A DNA stretch of 64,000 nucleotides from NCBI GenBank assembly GCA_018902385.1, contig JABSSW010000003.1, positions 558,001-622,000 of the forward strand. Reading direction: 5' to 3'. Positions 1-12,229 of this stretch are shown piece after piece. The position numbers and the translations under genes are program-made. The DNA is from Physcia stellaris. Lineage: Eukaryota > Ascomycota > Lecanoromycetes > Caliciales > Physciaceae. Positions within the stretch are counted from its first letter, which is position 1; the number at the start of each line of letters is the position of its first letter. A model generated the notes under the pieces. It saw nothing but the letters and a program-made list of their open reading frames with translations, ran no database searches and was not told the origin of the DNA.

Positions 1-428
1 AGACACTAAACCTGACTAGGGGCCAATGGAAAGTAACAGGAAGAAGAGCTGAACATCGACTGAAGGCAGGGAAGATCTGGGCGTCTCCAAGAGCCCTAAG
101 AAAGTCCAGCAACCCTAAAGCCCGAAAGCGGTAGTATCCTCGTGTCCTACCTACTAGTGCTCCGGACGGAGTCAACGTTCCTTAAACACTCACCACATGA
201 CACCAGGCACGACACTCTACACTTTTTCCATCTTCTTACGACACGCATCATGACCAGCCCATCCGCTGGTAAGTCGGGCGTGACATGAATTCGTTTCCAA
301 AAGAATCCTGTGCTCACAAGTATGCCTTGTGGGCCCACACGAAGTACGAGTCCCTGCAATGACGAGTTGCTTGAACTCGTGAGTCAAAGGATCGAGCCCA
401 GAAACGCACCTTGAGAAGTCCCATCATA
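1..428. other. Intergenic, upstream of ATG9
   Basis: I see no convincing coding sequence or RNA gene here. The stretch holds the presumed ATG9 promoter and 5' leader. A minus-strand open frame of 70 codons at 147-359 has no recognisable family features and is taken as chance. Confidence 0.6.
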
Positions 429-3263
429 ATGGCCTCTACCATCCTTTCCCGCTTTCTGCCGCCGGCAGCTGGAGAGCCATCCATCTACGAAACGCTGCGC
501 CAACACGACGAGTCTTCCGATTATTCAGATCTCGAAGAAAGAGCAGCCATGGCTTTGGACGAGGAGAACCTAGGAGCGGCGTTTCACGACCAAGAACTGG
601 ATGATGTTCTTGCGGCTGCTGTACCTAGCACAACTTCCACGTCTCGAGCTGGCAGCACGAATAGGAGAAGTAGCAGGCATCAAATAGCGGCTAAACAGAC
701 TAGAGTACCGACAGAAGCCGTCCGGACTGCGGTCAAATTGGACGACACTGACGATGATGTCCCTCCCTCGCTGTTGTTTGAAGGTAACCAGGACCCGGAT
801 CCAGCTTTCAGAGAGTATGAGCAACCTGGGCTCTCCCCAATTGTACGCGGCAAGATGTCTCGGAACAACCGCGCAAAGTGGAAAGCGACTCAGGAACAAC
901 AGCCATTATACGAAGAAACTGGCGACCGGCCATCAAGAGGTGGACTTCCAGTACGAAGGGGTCCTACAATAGATCCCAGAGAGCAAGCTATGTGGCGGTG
1001 GGCCAATGTTCAAAATCTCGACAACTTCCTCATGGAAGTCTACGATTATTTTCTTGGTAATGGGATCTGGTGCATCCTGCTCAGCCGTGGATTAAATCTC
1101 CTGTACGTATTTCGAAAAGAAAATTGTCTAGACAAGGTGACATCCACTGACTACGCACAGCACTTTGGCCTTCGTCGTAGGCTTTAGTACATTTCTCCTC
1201 TCCTGCATTCAGTATAAACAAATACCTTCGAGTAAAACGATGTCCGAGATTCTAGTACCAAAATGTACGAAGAACATGTCAGGTCTCACGAACTTGATGA
1301 TCTGGCTGGTAACTTTCCTTTGGGTCTGCAAAACGTTTCAGTATGTGCTCGACATCCGCAGGCTTCACAATATGCACAATTTCTATCAGTACCTACTTCG
1401 CATTCCAGATAGTGAGATACAGACCGTCTCATGGCAGGAAGTTGTCAAGCGGTTGATGTCGCTGAGGGATTCAAACCCAGCCACTGCCTCAGGAGTCTCG
1501 GAGCGGCACCGTCGCTTCATGGGAAGTCAATCGAAGCAACGTATGGATGCCCATGACATTGCAAATCGCTTAATGCGTCGGGACAATTACCTGATTGCAC
1601 TTATCAATAAAGATGTCCTGGACCTGACTTTGCCTTTACCACTGGTCAGAAACCGACAACTCTTCTCCAGAACAATGGAGTGGAACTTAAGTCTGTGCAT
1701 ACTAGATTTCGTATTCAACGAGCAAGGCCAAGTGCGACCATATTTCTTGAAAGACACTCACCGCCGAGCTCTTAGCGACAGCTTACGCCGGCGTTTTATG
1801 TTCGCTGGGATAATGAATGTGTTATGTGCTCCATTCATATTTGTTTATTTCCTTCTTTTATTCTTCTTTCGTTACTTCAATGAATATCAGAAGAATCCAT
1901 CGGAAATTGGATCCCGCCAATACACGCCCTTCGCTGAATGGAAATTTCGCGAATTCAACGAGTTATGGCATCTGTTCCAGCGCCGCATTAATATGTCGTA
2001 TCCTTACGCATCGCGATATCTTGATCAGTTTCCGAAAGACAAGACGGTCCAGCTGTCCAGATTTGTTGCGTTCGTTGCTGGAGCTCTGGCCTCCGTGCTC
2101 GCCCTGGCATCGGTTGTGGACCCAGAGCTATTTCTAGGCTTCGAAATCACACCTGACAGAACTGTCTTGTTCTATCTTGGAATCTTTGGAACAGTATGGG
2201 CTGTCGCCAGGGGGGGTGTTCCTGAAGAGAACCTTGTCTTTGACCCGGAATTTACGCTCGAAGGTGTGACCGGCTATACTCATTATCTTCCCAGTCACTG
2301 GCGGGGGCGATTGCACAGTGATGAAGTACGGTCGGAGTTTGCCGTTTTATACAAGATGAAGTTGATTATTTTCTTTGAGGAAATGCTCAGCATTATACTT
2401 ACCCCCTTCGTCCTCTGGTTCAGTCTTCCCAAGTCCAGCGACAAAATCATCGATTTCTTTCGTGAATTCACAGTCCATGTAGATGGATTGGGCTATGTCT
2501 GCTCATTTGCAGTATTTGATTTCAAAAAGGCGCCACCAATCAACTCGCACAAGACGAAGGCGGAGTAAAGGATCTCCGTCAAGATTACTATTCCACCAAA
2601 GATGGCAAGATGCTAGCATCATATTATGGCTTCATTGACAACTATGTCACTAACCAAGGGACGGGGCCTCCTTTCCCCCACCCGACAGGTAACCGCAAAT
2701 TTCATCCGCCGCCAGCTTTTCCCGGACTCATGTCACCAAGTTTAGCAGCCGATATGGGAGGAGGGAGCAGTCGAACGGACAGACAAGACCGTCAAAGACG
2801 AGTCACTAGCCAGCCGCGCCACTTGGGTACAGGCACGGGCCATCAATCTACATATCGAGCATCAAAATTCGCTCCATTTGGCGGCCATTCTTCCCCAATG
2901 GCATCAATTCTGTTGGACCCACAGCATCAGCCTTCTAGGTCAGCGATTCGCGCTGGACCCAATTTGGGCGCTCAATCTCGACTGAGGGCTTCCAGGATGA
3001 TATCTGCGGACCCGATCGAGAACGAAGAGGAGGGCCTGCCTGAAGGTTCTGGTCAACCAGGTGCTGGCGACGGTGAGGGTGGAGTAGTGGATGACAGTAT
3101 TTTGGATGACTCTTGGAAGACCACTAGGGCCGGAAATGCTGAGGATGATGGCGAGGAGAATACACAAGCCAGCAATGCGGATCGAGGAGCTGGTGTGTTG
3201 GGTTTAGTATACCAATTTTCGAAGGCCCAGAGAGACGGTAGAGGTACTGGTGTAAACATATAG
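429..3263 (+). CDS. ATG9: Autophagy-related protein 9 (lipid scramblase of Atg9 vesicles), one apparent frameshift
   Basis: Atg9 is the multispanning membrane protein of autophagy; it moves in small vesicles to the phagophore site and scrambles lipids there. Exon 1 (429-1102) and exon 2 (1161-3263) flank a 58-bp GTACGT..CAG intron that restores the family sequence [14 protein letters not shown]. The start [12 protein letters not shown] at 429 fits the family better than the in-frame ATG at 411. A disordered acidic N-tail of about 190 residues precedes the conserved [14 protein letters not shown] block, then several hydrophobic segments and the core blocks [13 protein letters not shown] and [12 protein letters not shown]. 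The C-tail from about residue 715 is low-complexity. After FDFKK the frame is lost: the conserved [14 protein letters not shown] peptide lies in another frame, reached if the A-run at about 2524-2528 were one base longer. Expected product about 925 residues. This is a sequencing error or a real truncation. Confidence 0.95.
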
Positions 3264-3896
3264 TACGCATGTTCTACCTGGCCTCTTTATCAATTATCGA
3301 GATCATTACTTTTGTCAGTGTGAACAGCATTGTGATCAATGCTTAGACTGCTACTGGCCCTCGATTCACTCCGAGATCTATCAATCCTTCATCCTCATCG
3401 AGTATATATACATGTATTTTTCGAACAGTACTTACAAATGATCGTTGTAAGTGTGTGCTAGCTTCAAAGAGTAGTGCTTGTAAAGAGCATTGCGTGTGCT
3501 TGTTGAGAGCACTGCTTGTGCTTTCATTGATCTTACCAGGCCAACATGCCATAGTTGATATAGATCGATGAATGCATGTGAAGATGATGAAGACATTTTT
3601 GATCCAGCTAAGATCAAAAGGAAAACTGCAGAATGGGAACTAGTGCTGCGTCAGAACCCCTGGTCAATGATGTCGTTGTTACCGACAAAAATATTTTGAC
3701 GAACAGCTCCCAAAATGTTTTGCGCTTTGAGCGCCTCCCCAGATAATATGCACATCTCTATTATCATGGACTTTCCCTAGGATATCCCAAGGTCTTGGGG
3801 TCTCCGGTCACCTCAAACTCTGTCTCCTCAGGAGCCCTCAGACACGTACAGAATCTTGAGGACGGCCCAACAGCTACCCAGGAGCTACCAGCATCT
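3264..3896. other. Intergenic between ATG9 and the mitoferrin gene
   Basis: The first part is the ATG9 3' region. The second part may include an untranslated or coding 5' exon of the carrier: the frame from about 3748 to 3896 stays open into the first assigned exon and reads like protein (for example EDGPTATQELPAS) but has no ATG. A CAG acceptor after a pyrimidine tract near 3832 could mark an upstream intron. Confidence 0.5.
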
Positions 3897-5212
3897 ATGG
3901 AGGGAGATGAGTATGAATCTTTTATGGGGTTCCTATTATGATGCAAGGCCGCTGAGGTTTATCAGTTTCGAGAGCCTTCCGCCCAATTATTCCCTTGGAG
4001 CCAACATGCTGGCGGGCGCATTCGCTGGCATAGCGGTGAGTTTACTCTGTTACTGGAAGGACTACTTTTCGCGGAGAGCTGACAACTACGAAGGAGCACT
4101 CCGTCATGTATCCAGTCGATCTCTTAAAGGTAGCGTAGTTGGACGTTCGGCACGGTCAGCATTCGCTAATATTCGCAGACTCGGTTACAAGTTATCAGTG
4201 CCAAATCAGCGCGACCACAAAATGGAGCATACAGATTGTTTCGGTCCATATTGAAAACCGATGGAGTCTTCTCTTTATGGCGTGGGCTTCCGAGTGTCAT
4301 CGTGGGCGCTGGTGGGTCGCATGGGACATCGCTCAACAGGGGAAATACTTATGGATTGATAACAGGTCCGGCTCACGCAATCTACTTCGCGACTTACGAA
4401 ACGGTGAAAGAAGCTCTGGGAGGAAACGACAAAGTCAAGCATCACCCCTTTGCTGCTGGTAAGAAATACGCATACTCCTATCGACACAATACCAACACTG
4501 ATCGATTTGTAGCCATAAGTGGGGCCTGCGCAACAACTGCTAGCGATGCTTTCATGAACCCTTTCGACGGTTGGAATCCTTCATCCTACCTCTTGGACAT
4601 TGCCTAACATTGAGGAAGTGGTTAAGCAGCGAATGCAAGTTAGAGGCTCCGCATATCGGTCAATGTTGGATTGCGTAAGAACTGTCTACACGAGGGAAGG
4701 TCTAACGGCCTTCTATCTGTCTTATCCCACGACGTTATTCATGACCGTACCATTTACTGCCATCCAAATAGCGGCCTATGATTCTATCTCTAGAGTTATT
4801 CGCCCCACGAAAGCGCCGCCGGGAAACCACACGCCTACGCATTGCACCGCAGGAGCCTTGGCAGGAGCCCTCGCAGCTGGCCTGACTACTCCACTGGACT
4901 GTATCAAGACTGTACTCCAAACTAGAGGAACGGCAGCTGAGGCGGAAATTCGATCTGTCAAAGGCATTGCTAAAGCTGCATCAATAATCAACCGTCGATA
5001 TGGCTATGGCGGATTTTTCCGTGGGTTAAGACCCAGAATACTGACGGCCATGCCAAGTACCGCAATCTGCTGGTGAGAGCATCAATGATATCCCCATAGT
5101 CTGACCAACCTCCTGACTTTTCGGCAGGGGCTGCTATGAATTGGCCAAAAGCTACTTCATCAAACACTCCAACGATTCAAGCTGGTTCATCAAACGTGCC
5201 GACGACAGGTAA
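3897..5212 (+). CDS. MRS3/4: Mitochondrial carrier, mitoferrin (iron import) type
   Basis: A mitochondrial inner-membrane solute carrier of the Mrs3/Mrs4 mitoferrin group, which brings ferrous iron into the matrix for haem and Fe-S synthesis. Eight exons: 3897-3910, 3966-4035, 4094-4129, 4179-4311, 4366-4458, 4513-4569, 4619-5072 and 5128-5212, giving 313 residues. Three carrier repeats are seen with the signature P-x-[DE]-x-x-[KR] in forms MYPVDLLKTR, MNPFDVVKQRMQ and TTPLDCIKTVLQ. Repeat 1 opens with the mitoferrin-like SLPPNYSLGANMLAGAFAGIAEH. Mitoferrin assignment rests on these flanks and on the MNPFDVVKQRMQ motif. The ATG at 3897 gives a short N-tail (MEGDDFESLPPN). An upstream coding exon is possible because the open frame extends about 150 bp further up. 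Intron 1 (55 bp) also carries an open frame, so retention would be hard to spot. Confidence 0.9.
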
Positions 5213-6137
5213 TCCTGCCAAGAGATTCAGTCTCGGCAACCCTACCCCTTCCATTTACATTCTGTTGTGGCATCCCATCTTGGTCAAAGATGTCTGCCAA
5301 TCATAATCTCCACGAGCAAATTCCAGGATTTATCATGTTCTTTAGCATGGAAACATGATCGCGGCGTTGGAAAGGTATGAAAGCATGTCGACTTTAGCGT
5401 GCATTTGCTCATGCCCATGTATCATGAATAGACAGTCATACGGGTTTAAAATTGTTCATCTAAGGGCCGGGGGAGGTATTGTACCCTGGGCATTATCGGG
5501 GCTTTGAAAGGAGGAAAGTCGGGGGAGTGGATACTTCCGGGAGGCTTAGTGATATATCGAAGGCCTCCAAAACTTGTACATACCTTACTGTTAATGCTTT
5601 TCTACATACCGCTGTAGCCGCATGAAGGCGTGCATCGACTTGCAAATACAACCGAAAGCTTATTGATGATCAGGGCACGAAGGGAGGCATTAAAAGTCAA
5701 CAGGCTTTGCTATGCCTACAAAAAACATGATTCCTTTAGCAAAACGATTGTAAGAGCAATTTCGATGTTTGGAGTCACTGACCACTGTTGAGGGTTAGGG
5801 TTTGTGTGGCTACCCCCTACGTACCTCAGCGTGGGCTGGGTTGAAGCACGAGATTCAGATAATGAGTCGTCACTTTAAAAAAGGTATACAACGTCGGATA
5901 CCGCTTCAATCGAAATCAGATCGGGCTTTCCATTCCAGGCTCTGTTTGTTAACCTTCTGGGCCTTTGTCCTGATCGCTCGTTGTTCGTGGGCATAGCTGC
6001 TCGATCACTCGCACCTTTCAAAACGTCACACGACAAGGCTTGGGCACTCGATGTCAATCTGCCGTCACTAATCTGAAAGCATAACTGGAAACAACGGAAG
6101 CCTCTCATGGGCGAGTGCAGGAGAGCTATTGCCGGTC
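5213..6137. other. Intergenic, 925 bp
   Basis: 3' region of the carrier gene and upstream region of the AAA ATPase. Only short frames without family features are present, for example plus-strand 5802-5996. I see no RNA gene or repeat. Confidence 0.6.
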
Positions 6138-8837
6138 ATGATGAGGAACAAGGCGCCTTCTGCAATGCAGAAGACTTACGATGAGTGCTATCTTGTTTGT
6201 TCCACAGCAGTATATTTTGAGGGCCAGGTACTATCACACATTCCCCATAGTTCTGCTAGCAGTATCTGACTGCGCCTGTCAATTAGAACAATGAAGCTGA
6301 AGCATTACGCTCATGGCGCTCGGCTCTCGATCAGATATACTACCACAACGCTTACAGGGTACCCCCGAATTACAAACCTAAAACCGAGACCGAAAAAGCC
6401 CTTCAGGACTCGTTAAAAGACATGGAGATGCAATGTAAAGAGCGAGTCGATCTACTGGAGGCATTACGGAAGAGCAGGGATGAGGCTAAGGACAGCAATC
6501 GTAAGCTGAGCAATGGCGGAATGCTGCGTGGTAGACCTCCGCCAGCGACGAATTCAGATTGGGGTACTGGGCAGACGTCGTCAAATCCGACTATTGGCGA
6601 GGGTACCGTACCTGCTGTGAATTATCCAGATCTGTCGAGACCGCCTCCACCACTGCCTCAGCGCCCTGCCATCCTTCAAAAGAAGAGTTCTGAGTTCTCG
6701 GCAGATAGATCATATAGCGCCACTCAAATTCCAACCTCTGCATCTCCCTTACCTTACCCACCGCCTTCACTCCCTGTGCCCCCGAAGCATTTGTCGCGAA
6801 CACCAAGCCCCGAGAAAAAAAGCCGAATGCTAACCACCTTGCGCACGAAAGACGGAAAGAGACCCTCGAAGTCCCCGAGATCTTCTAGTAGTCGTGGGTT
6901 CAATCCTCCGCAGGCATCATCAAAAGCAGCTGGACTTGCATGGGATTCCGTATCGAGAAGTTCGGGGCAAAGACTTGGGCAATTATCAGCGGGTCGGAAC
7001 TCTAGCACAGTGACTGTAGATTCTCTACGTCGCCTAAGCATGGAGGAAAGTCACCCAGTTTCAAATTGCGAATCAGGCACAAACACGGATAAGGAGGATG
7101 TATTATCGCCTACTAACAACTCCACAAGACCCCGCACTCCATCAGATCGGACTGCCAGCGACAATCTAGGGCTGCCGAATCATCGCAAAGCAATGGTTTC
7201 TCAAGGCCAGCACCATGTCAGCGAGCCTGTTGCCCATGCTCCTCGGTTTTCTCAAGCTGAAGGTGATCTCATTTCCTTGGAGCCACCAACACCTCCAGCG
7301 TACGATCCTCGCACAAATGGGTCGACTATCAAAAGTCCACAGGCAACGCTAACAGCAAAGAGTAAACCACCAGCGGACTACATGTCGTACAGAAATGAAT
7401 ATCCGCCCGCACCGCCTCCCAGTTCAAAGTTGGTGGCACAATTGAACGCTTCAGCTAACCACCGACCTAGCGATGGCTTCCGAACAGCCAGTCTTCCGAT
7501 GAGACAGCGGTCTCCCCAAAGAAAAAGTCGTCCTCTTGCACCTAGTGGCATTTCCCGGCGTCCTGTGCCTGGACTCTCATCGCCACAACCTGAGCATGGC
7601 GGCGAATTTGGTCAAGCTAAGTCCTCGGACAGTGGCGATGAGAACACAAGTAGTAGCCGTGAAAATGCCGCCAATGCTCGACGTGTACCGAGGAAACCTC
7701 GGAAAAAGGCTGTCTCCGCAAATAGGTTGGCGACATCATCCGAAGAACCCAAGGAGGAGGGGGAGCAGGAATCTTCAAGCTCAAGAACACCTTCAGCAGC
7801 TTGGGAAGAGCGTGTCAAATACATCAGAAAGCATTTGCCAAAGGGTGTAGACGCAGAAGCCGCCAAGCAGATATTCAATGAAATCGTGGTCCAAGGTGAC
7901 GAAGTCCATTGGGATGACGTAGCAGGATTGGAAATCGCAAAAAAAGCCCTCAAAGAGGCCGTCGTGTACCCCTTCCTCCGTCCTGACTTATTCATGGGCC
8001 TTCGCGAACCGGCCAGAGGCATGCTTCTCTTTGGGCCGCCCGGAACCGGCAAAACGATGCTGGCGCGGGCCGTAGCTACGGAGTCACGATCTACCTTTTT
8101 TGCCATATCCGCAAGCAGTCTGACATCGAAATGGCTGGGCGAGTCAGAGAAGCTAGTTCGGGCGCTTTTTTCGCTTGCCAAAGCACTTGCGCCGTCTATT
8201 ATCTTCGTTGACGAGATCGACTCCCTGCTCTCGTCGCGCGGTGGCTCAAGCGAACACGAATCAACACGTCGCATCAAGACCGAGTTCCTGATTCAATGGT
8301 CCGACTTGCAGAAGGCTGCCGCGGGGAAAGTGCAATCGGACAAGGAGAAGCAGGAAGGCGATGCGACTCGAGTGCTCGTATTAGCCGCCACGAATCTACC
8401 ATGGGCCATTGACGAGGCTGCTCGACGGAGATTCGTTAGGAGGCAGTATATCCCGTTGCCGGAGCCACATGTGCGGGCCGAGCAATTGAGGACGTTACTG
8501 GGCCATCAGAAGCACAATCTAGCGGAAGATGATATCAAAGTGCTAGTCCAGTTGACCGACGGTGAGATCCCATTTTATGCTCCTGTGATCGCGCGCGACC
8601 GCTGACTTTCCCGCAGGCTTCTCAGGCTCAGACATCACTGCCCTGGCCAAAGATGCAGCCATGGGTCCGCTGCGCAGCTTGGGAGAAGCTTTACTTTCCA
8701 TGTCGATGGACGACATCAGACCAATAGGGTTCAAAGACTTCGAAGCGAGTCTGATCAATATCCGACCGTCTGTTAGCAAGCAAGGTCTTCAAGAATTCGA
8801 GGACTGGGCCAAGGAGTTTGGTGAGCGCGGTGGTTAA
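6138..8837 (+). CDS. MIT-like domain AAA ATPase of the Sap1/Yta6-spastin-fidgetin (meiotic clade) type
   Basis: Three exons (6138-6227, 6287-8561, 8617-8837) encode 861 residues. Residues about 10-110 form a helical MIT-like region ([17 protein letters not shown], then [15 protein letters not shown]), a module that binds ESCRT-III-like tails. A long Ser/Pro-rich linker (about 115-560) follows. The AAA module begins at [16 protein letters not shown]. It shows Walker A GPPGTGKT, pore-loop residues [15 protein letters not shown], Walker [12 protein letters not shown], sensor-1 AATN and arginine finger region [17 protein letters not shown]. The last exon gives the Vps4-type C-terminal helix (GERGG end). 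The meiotic clade severs microtubules or disassembles ESCRT-III; which substrate applies here cannot be read from the sequence. An upstream stop and no other in-frame ATG support the start at 6138 (a second ATG follows immediately). Confidence 0.92.
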
Positions 8838-9614
8838 GCCAAGGATTCTGTCAGTTGTGATGAAGTGCCTTTAGCGAGCATTGTCAGCGCTGGTACGGGG
8901 TAAATGAGTTATGTCATGCATCATGAACGAGGTGGCCGAGGACAAGATGACGATTGGGGCTGGATTTTCTCGGTGAACGTTTCCTCACGTATGGAAGCGA
9001 GTCTTACCTACACTACACGAATACTTAAGGTTGATTTCGCTTTTTGTTTCTTGGCTGTCCGGATTGATGTCCAAACTGAGTTGGTATTGATTACTTCTGT
9101 GATCGAAGATTGTTATGGACATGCCAGCACTACTCTACGCATGAAATGCTACCTGCAAGTTTTCCGGAGTCGCGAGAACGTCGTACGATACATGAACCAA
9201 AGCATACCCAGCATGGACTGGAGAATTTGCCTCGATCTTGCTATTATTGTGTTTGTAGCGTCTTTTTGCATAATGCATTGGTCGACGAGGCACATGCCCT
9301 GATACACTATTACAACCGTTCTACATGCCTCTAGGCCTTCTAAGCAGCAAGACAAATGCCAAGGGGTAAAGTCACCGTACAGCTCCCTCTTGCCTTCGTC
9401 AGAGTGACCTTTCGCACACCCATGCTGGGACGACTGCCTATCGTGGCACAGAACGCCATAGAGCATGCCACGTTGCGCCTAGATGATGCTCCGCTAGTGG
9501 ATCTCCGTACCTATACTCCCACACATGCCCGCTCGCCCGATCGTCTAATATCACGCCTCCGTAACAGCCGGATCAAAGTCCCATTGCCCTGTGCTCCATA
9601 AGCAACCGCAACCC
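8838..9614. other. Convergent intergenic region, 777 bp
   Basis: Lies between the 3' ends of the AAA ATPase (plus) and the RBR ligase (minus). Plus-strand open frames at 8904-9302 and 9356-9601 have no domain features and sit in 3' flanks, so I treat them as noncoding. Confidence 0.6.
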
Positions 9615-11266
9615 CTAGTATCCTTCCCGAAAGAGCTGCTCACCTTTCTTGAGCTTGTCTGCCGCATCTTCTAATAATATCTCTCTTCGCTTGTTGCAGT
9701 ATGATGTCTTATCCAATATCTCCACCTTCAGAGGTTTCAGTTCCGTGACTGGCTTTTCGAACATCTCGCTCAGCGCCTCTACGGCCATTTGAAGATCTTT
9801 CTGATTGTCCTCGAACATTTCAGTCATGTTGTTTCGCTTGAGATAGTAAGCAAATGCATAGGTCCATTTGAGGCTCTGACGGCATTGCTGAAGGGCCTTC
9901 GACGCTGTGTCTAGGAACTGTACCTCGATCCATGACAGGCCGGAGGCCGTTTGGAGGTTGGTCATTTTCCTTTCTGTTTTGATGTAGAGGTCCTTGTCAA
10001 GCTTGGCTGACTGTTCGTGGGTAGCATATCGGTTATAATAATGGAGATAGCGATCCAACGCTGCTCTTGACTTCGCCTGCGCGTCCCGGCTATCGACGCC
10101 CGACTTTTCTTCAAATCGACTACAGTTGTACCAGCTTTGGCCATGTTCGGACCACAGTCCCATGCATATCCAGCAGAATTCGTGCTTGCACTTCCGACAT
10201 GTCATGTGATTGCAGCCACCATTCTTCTCGATACCAGAATTGCATTCGGGACATTCCTTTGTGTTTGCTGCTATCCAATTCGCTGTCTCCGAGTCGTCTT
10301 CGCACTTTTTCAGCCATTTCTTAATCAGTGAGCAAGGTGCAGGCTGGTGATCCTGCAGAGCGCAGCCGAAGCAGAAGCGGTGGTGACAATCGCATTCAAC
10401 CGTGGGTACTATCCGTAGGAGGTCGCGTGGCTTGACGCCGCACTCGACAGCGTACTCGCAATTGGGTGCAGGACACCACTTTAGCTTCTCTATGTCGTCG
10501 ACATAGGTGCGTGTCAGTAGGACCCGGTATCTGATTGCATAGCCGTTTAGTAAATTCCATGCTCATGTAGAAAACGTCGACAAACCTTGCTTTTAATTCG
10601 GCTGCAACAAGCAGGTCCATTGACTTTGAATCCACAATTTGGTGGCACTTTTCTGTGGGGCATTGGATTCTTGCAGCCTCGCCTTCATCTTTTATCTTCA
10701 TAGCAAGATACTGCCGGTAGCAGTCGACACAGTAGCGGTGTCCACACTTCAGAGCGTAAGTCTCGATACCCGACTCGTCATCGTAGCATATTGTACACGT
10801 AAAGCCCTTCATGAATTGTGTTTTAGGCACCTGCACACTGCCTGAGCCCAAGCCGGCAGCGTCGAGCAGTGTTTCTGGTCGTTCCATGTAGTCCAGGATT
10901 AGGCGCTCCTTGTTCCACCGCAAGTGCCGCAGTAGGATTGCAGAAGCTGCTGAAGGCTGGCCTAGAATCTGCGCTACCTCATCGATTTGCTTGTCCTGTT
11001 GGGCTTGTATGTCTGCCGGGCCATGTACAGAGTAATCAACCTCGTAAGACTTCTTTCTATGTTTGGCTATTTCCTTGTCTTGCGAAAAGCCGACATCGGG
11101 CTCGTCCTCGTCGTCGAAATCTGACCCTTGGAACAATCATCAGCTCTATGTCTCCTTTCCAAAAGATGGCGTGCATACCTTCCCCCAAGCTTCCGTCATC
11201 GCTATCCCGATCTTCGGGGAAATCGTCCTGGCTGGACAGGCCGCTCATTTCGTCATCCGAGTCCAT
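9615..11266 (-). CDS. HEL1: RBR-type E3 ubiquitin ligase, ariadne family
   Basis: Three exons (11266-11179, 11126-10586, 10530-9615) encode 514 residues. An acidic N-terminus (MDSDDEMSGLSSQDD) is followed by a helical UBA-like region (QILGQPSAASAILLRHLRWNKERL). RING1 is CTICYDDES..CGHRYCVDCY, the IBR is CPAPNCEYAVEC..CDCHHRFCFGC, and RING2/Rcat is ECPECNSGIEKNGGCNHMTC with the presumed catalytic Cys in GGCNHM. A long helical ariadne domain (about 345-514) closes the protein. RBR ligases take ubiquitin from E2 onto this cysteine before passing it to the substrate. Introns of 55 and 52 bp fit by phase and restore KARYRVLLT and GEGSDFDDE. The gene is divergent from GPI1. The ariadne assignment is firm; the link to yeast HEL1 is by family. 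Confidence 0.93.
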
Positions 11267-12229
11267 GGTGGTCAATGGTGGGGTGTTGAGGCTTGGTGGA
11301 GATAGTGTTCCAGCTATTGTGATTTTGTTCTGTTTCTTACTTGTAGTAGCACCGACAAGATCCTCGGAGGCCTTTCTCTTCCGCGTTTGAGGAGGCGTGG
11401 TGAAGGAGTTGCGGGGTCTTGATCTCGCGACGAGATCAAGACACGAGCTAAGTAAGGCAGCAACACGTCTTGTGAGTATTACACACAATTCATCGGGCTT
11501 TTCAATCCACCGTCAACTCTAAGAGGCGTGAATGAGAATGAGACTAAGGGGTTTGTCAGGGTTCATAGGCGGTTAAACAGTGGCAGGAGAGCATTGGCAA
11601 GTCATCACAAGGCGTTCCTGACTCCCAAACTCCGCCGCTAAGCCCGAAATAGCCCTATCTGGGGTACTGGAAAAGCTTGGCAATGGCGGCCTTGACAGAT
11701 GAAATATTTACCTGACGATGAAGATGCTTGGACTGTTAATGACCCTCGTGAAGCTTGCCATTCACATCACCCTTACTCCGGGTCCTTTTGTTCAGTCACT
11801 TGTACTGGCTGAAGCATACCCTATATACACCTTTGCTGATTGATGCACCCATTCTCTGTACTCACTGTTGTAATATTCGTCGCTGGATATATCACCGCTC
11901 GCTGGGACCTTGTCACTAGGTTGTACGAGCTTGCCATCTTCGCAGTTGACCACGGTGTCGTCGTACGTAGACTTTTCGAGCTTAAAAGTAAATTCTGAGA
12001 CTCGATAGACTAGGACAGCTAAAGGCTTCTGTATCCTCTCGCTTTTCTTCTTTCTACTTGTGCTTCCCTTTGAGCGCCTTGCCGCTCGCGAAACAAATCT
12101 GGTAGAAGCCAATCTTCTGTCAAGCTCATTCACAAAAACTAAGTTGATCACTAGCATCCGCGATCCTCCGTCGACGGCATTTCCGCGCGCGAACAGCTAA
12201 GACGGCGAGGCTCCTTCTAAATATGTATT
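11267..12229. promoter_or_regulatory. Shared upstream region of the RBR ligase and GPI1
   Basis: A 963-bp divergent intergenic region. A minus-strand open frame at 11792-12157 (121 codons, Lys/Ser-rich in its first half) is the only candidate for an extra gene. It has no recognisable motif and lies where two promoters are expected, so I do not call it. Confidence 0.5.

Noticed and set aside
7612-8277. Long antisense frame (221 codons) under the AAA domain
   Set aside because: Shadow of a conserved coding exon; the sense strand carries Walker motifs.
8904-9302. Plus-strand frame of 132 codons after the AAA ATPase
   Set aside because: No domain and no match to any pattern I know; it sits in a 3' flank between convergent genes.
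11792-12157. Minus-strand open frame of 121 codons between the RBR ligase and GPI1
   Set aside because: No family motif, biased Lys/Ser start, and it lies in a divergent promoter region. It could be revisited with transcript data.
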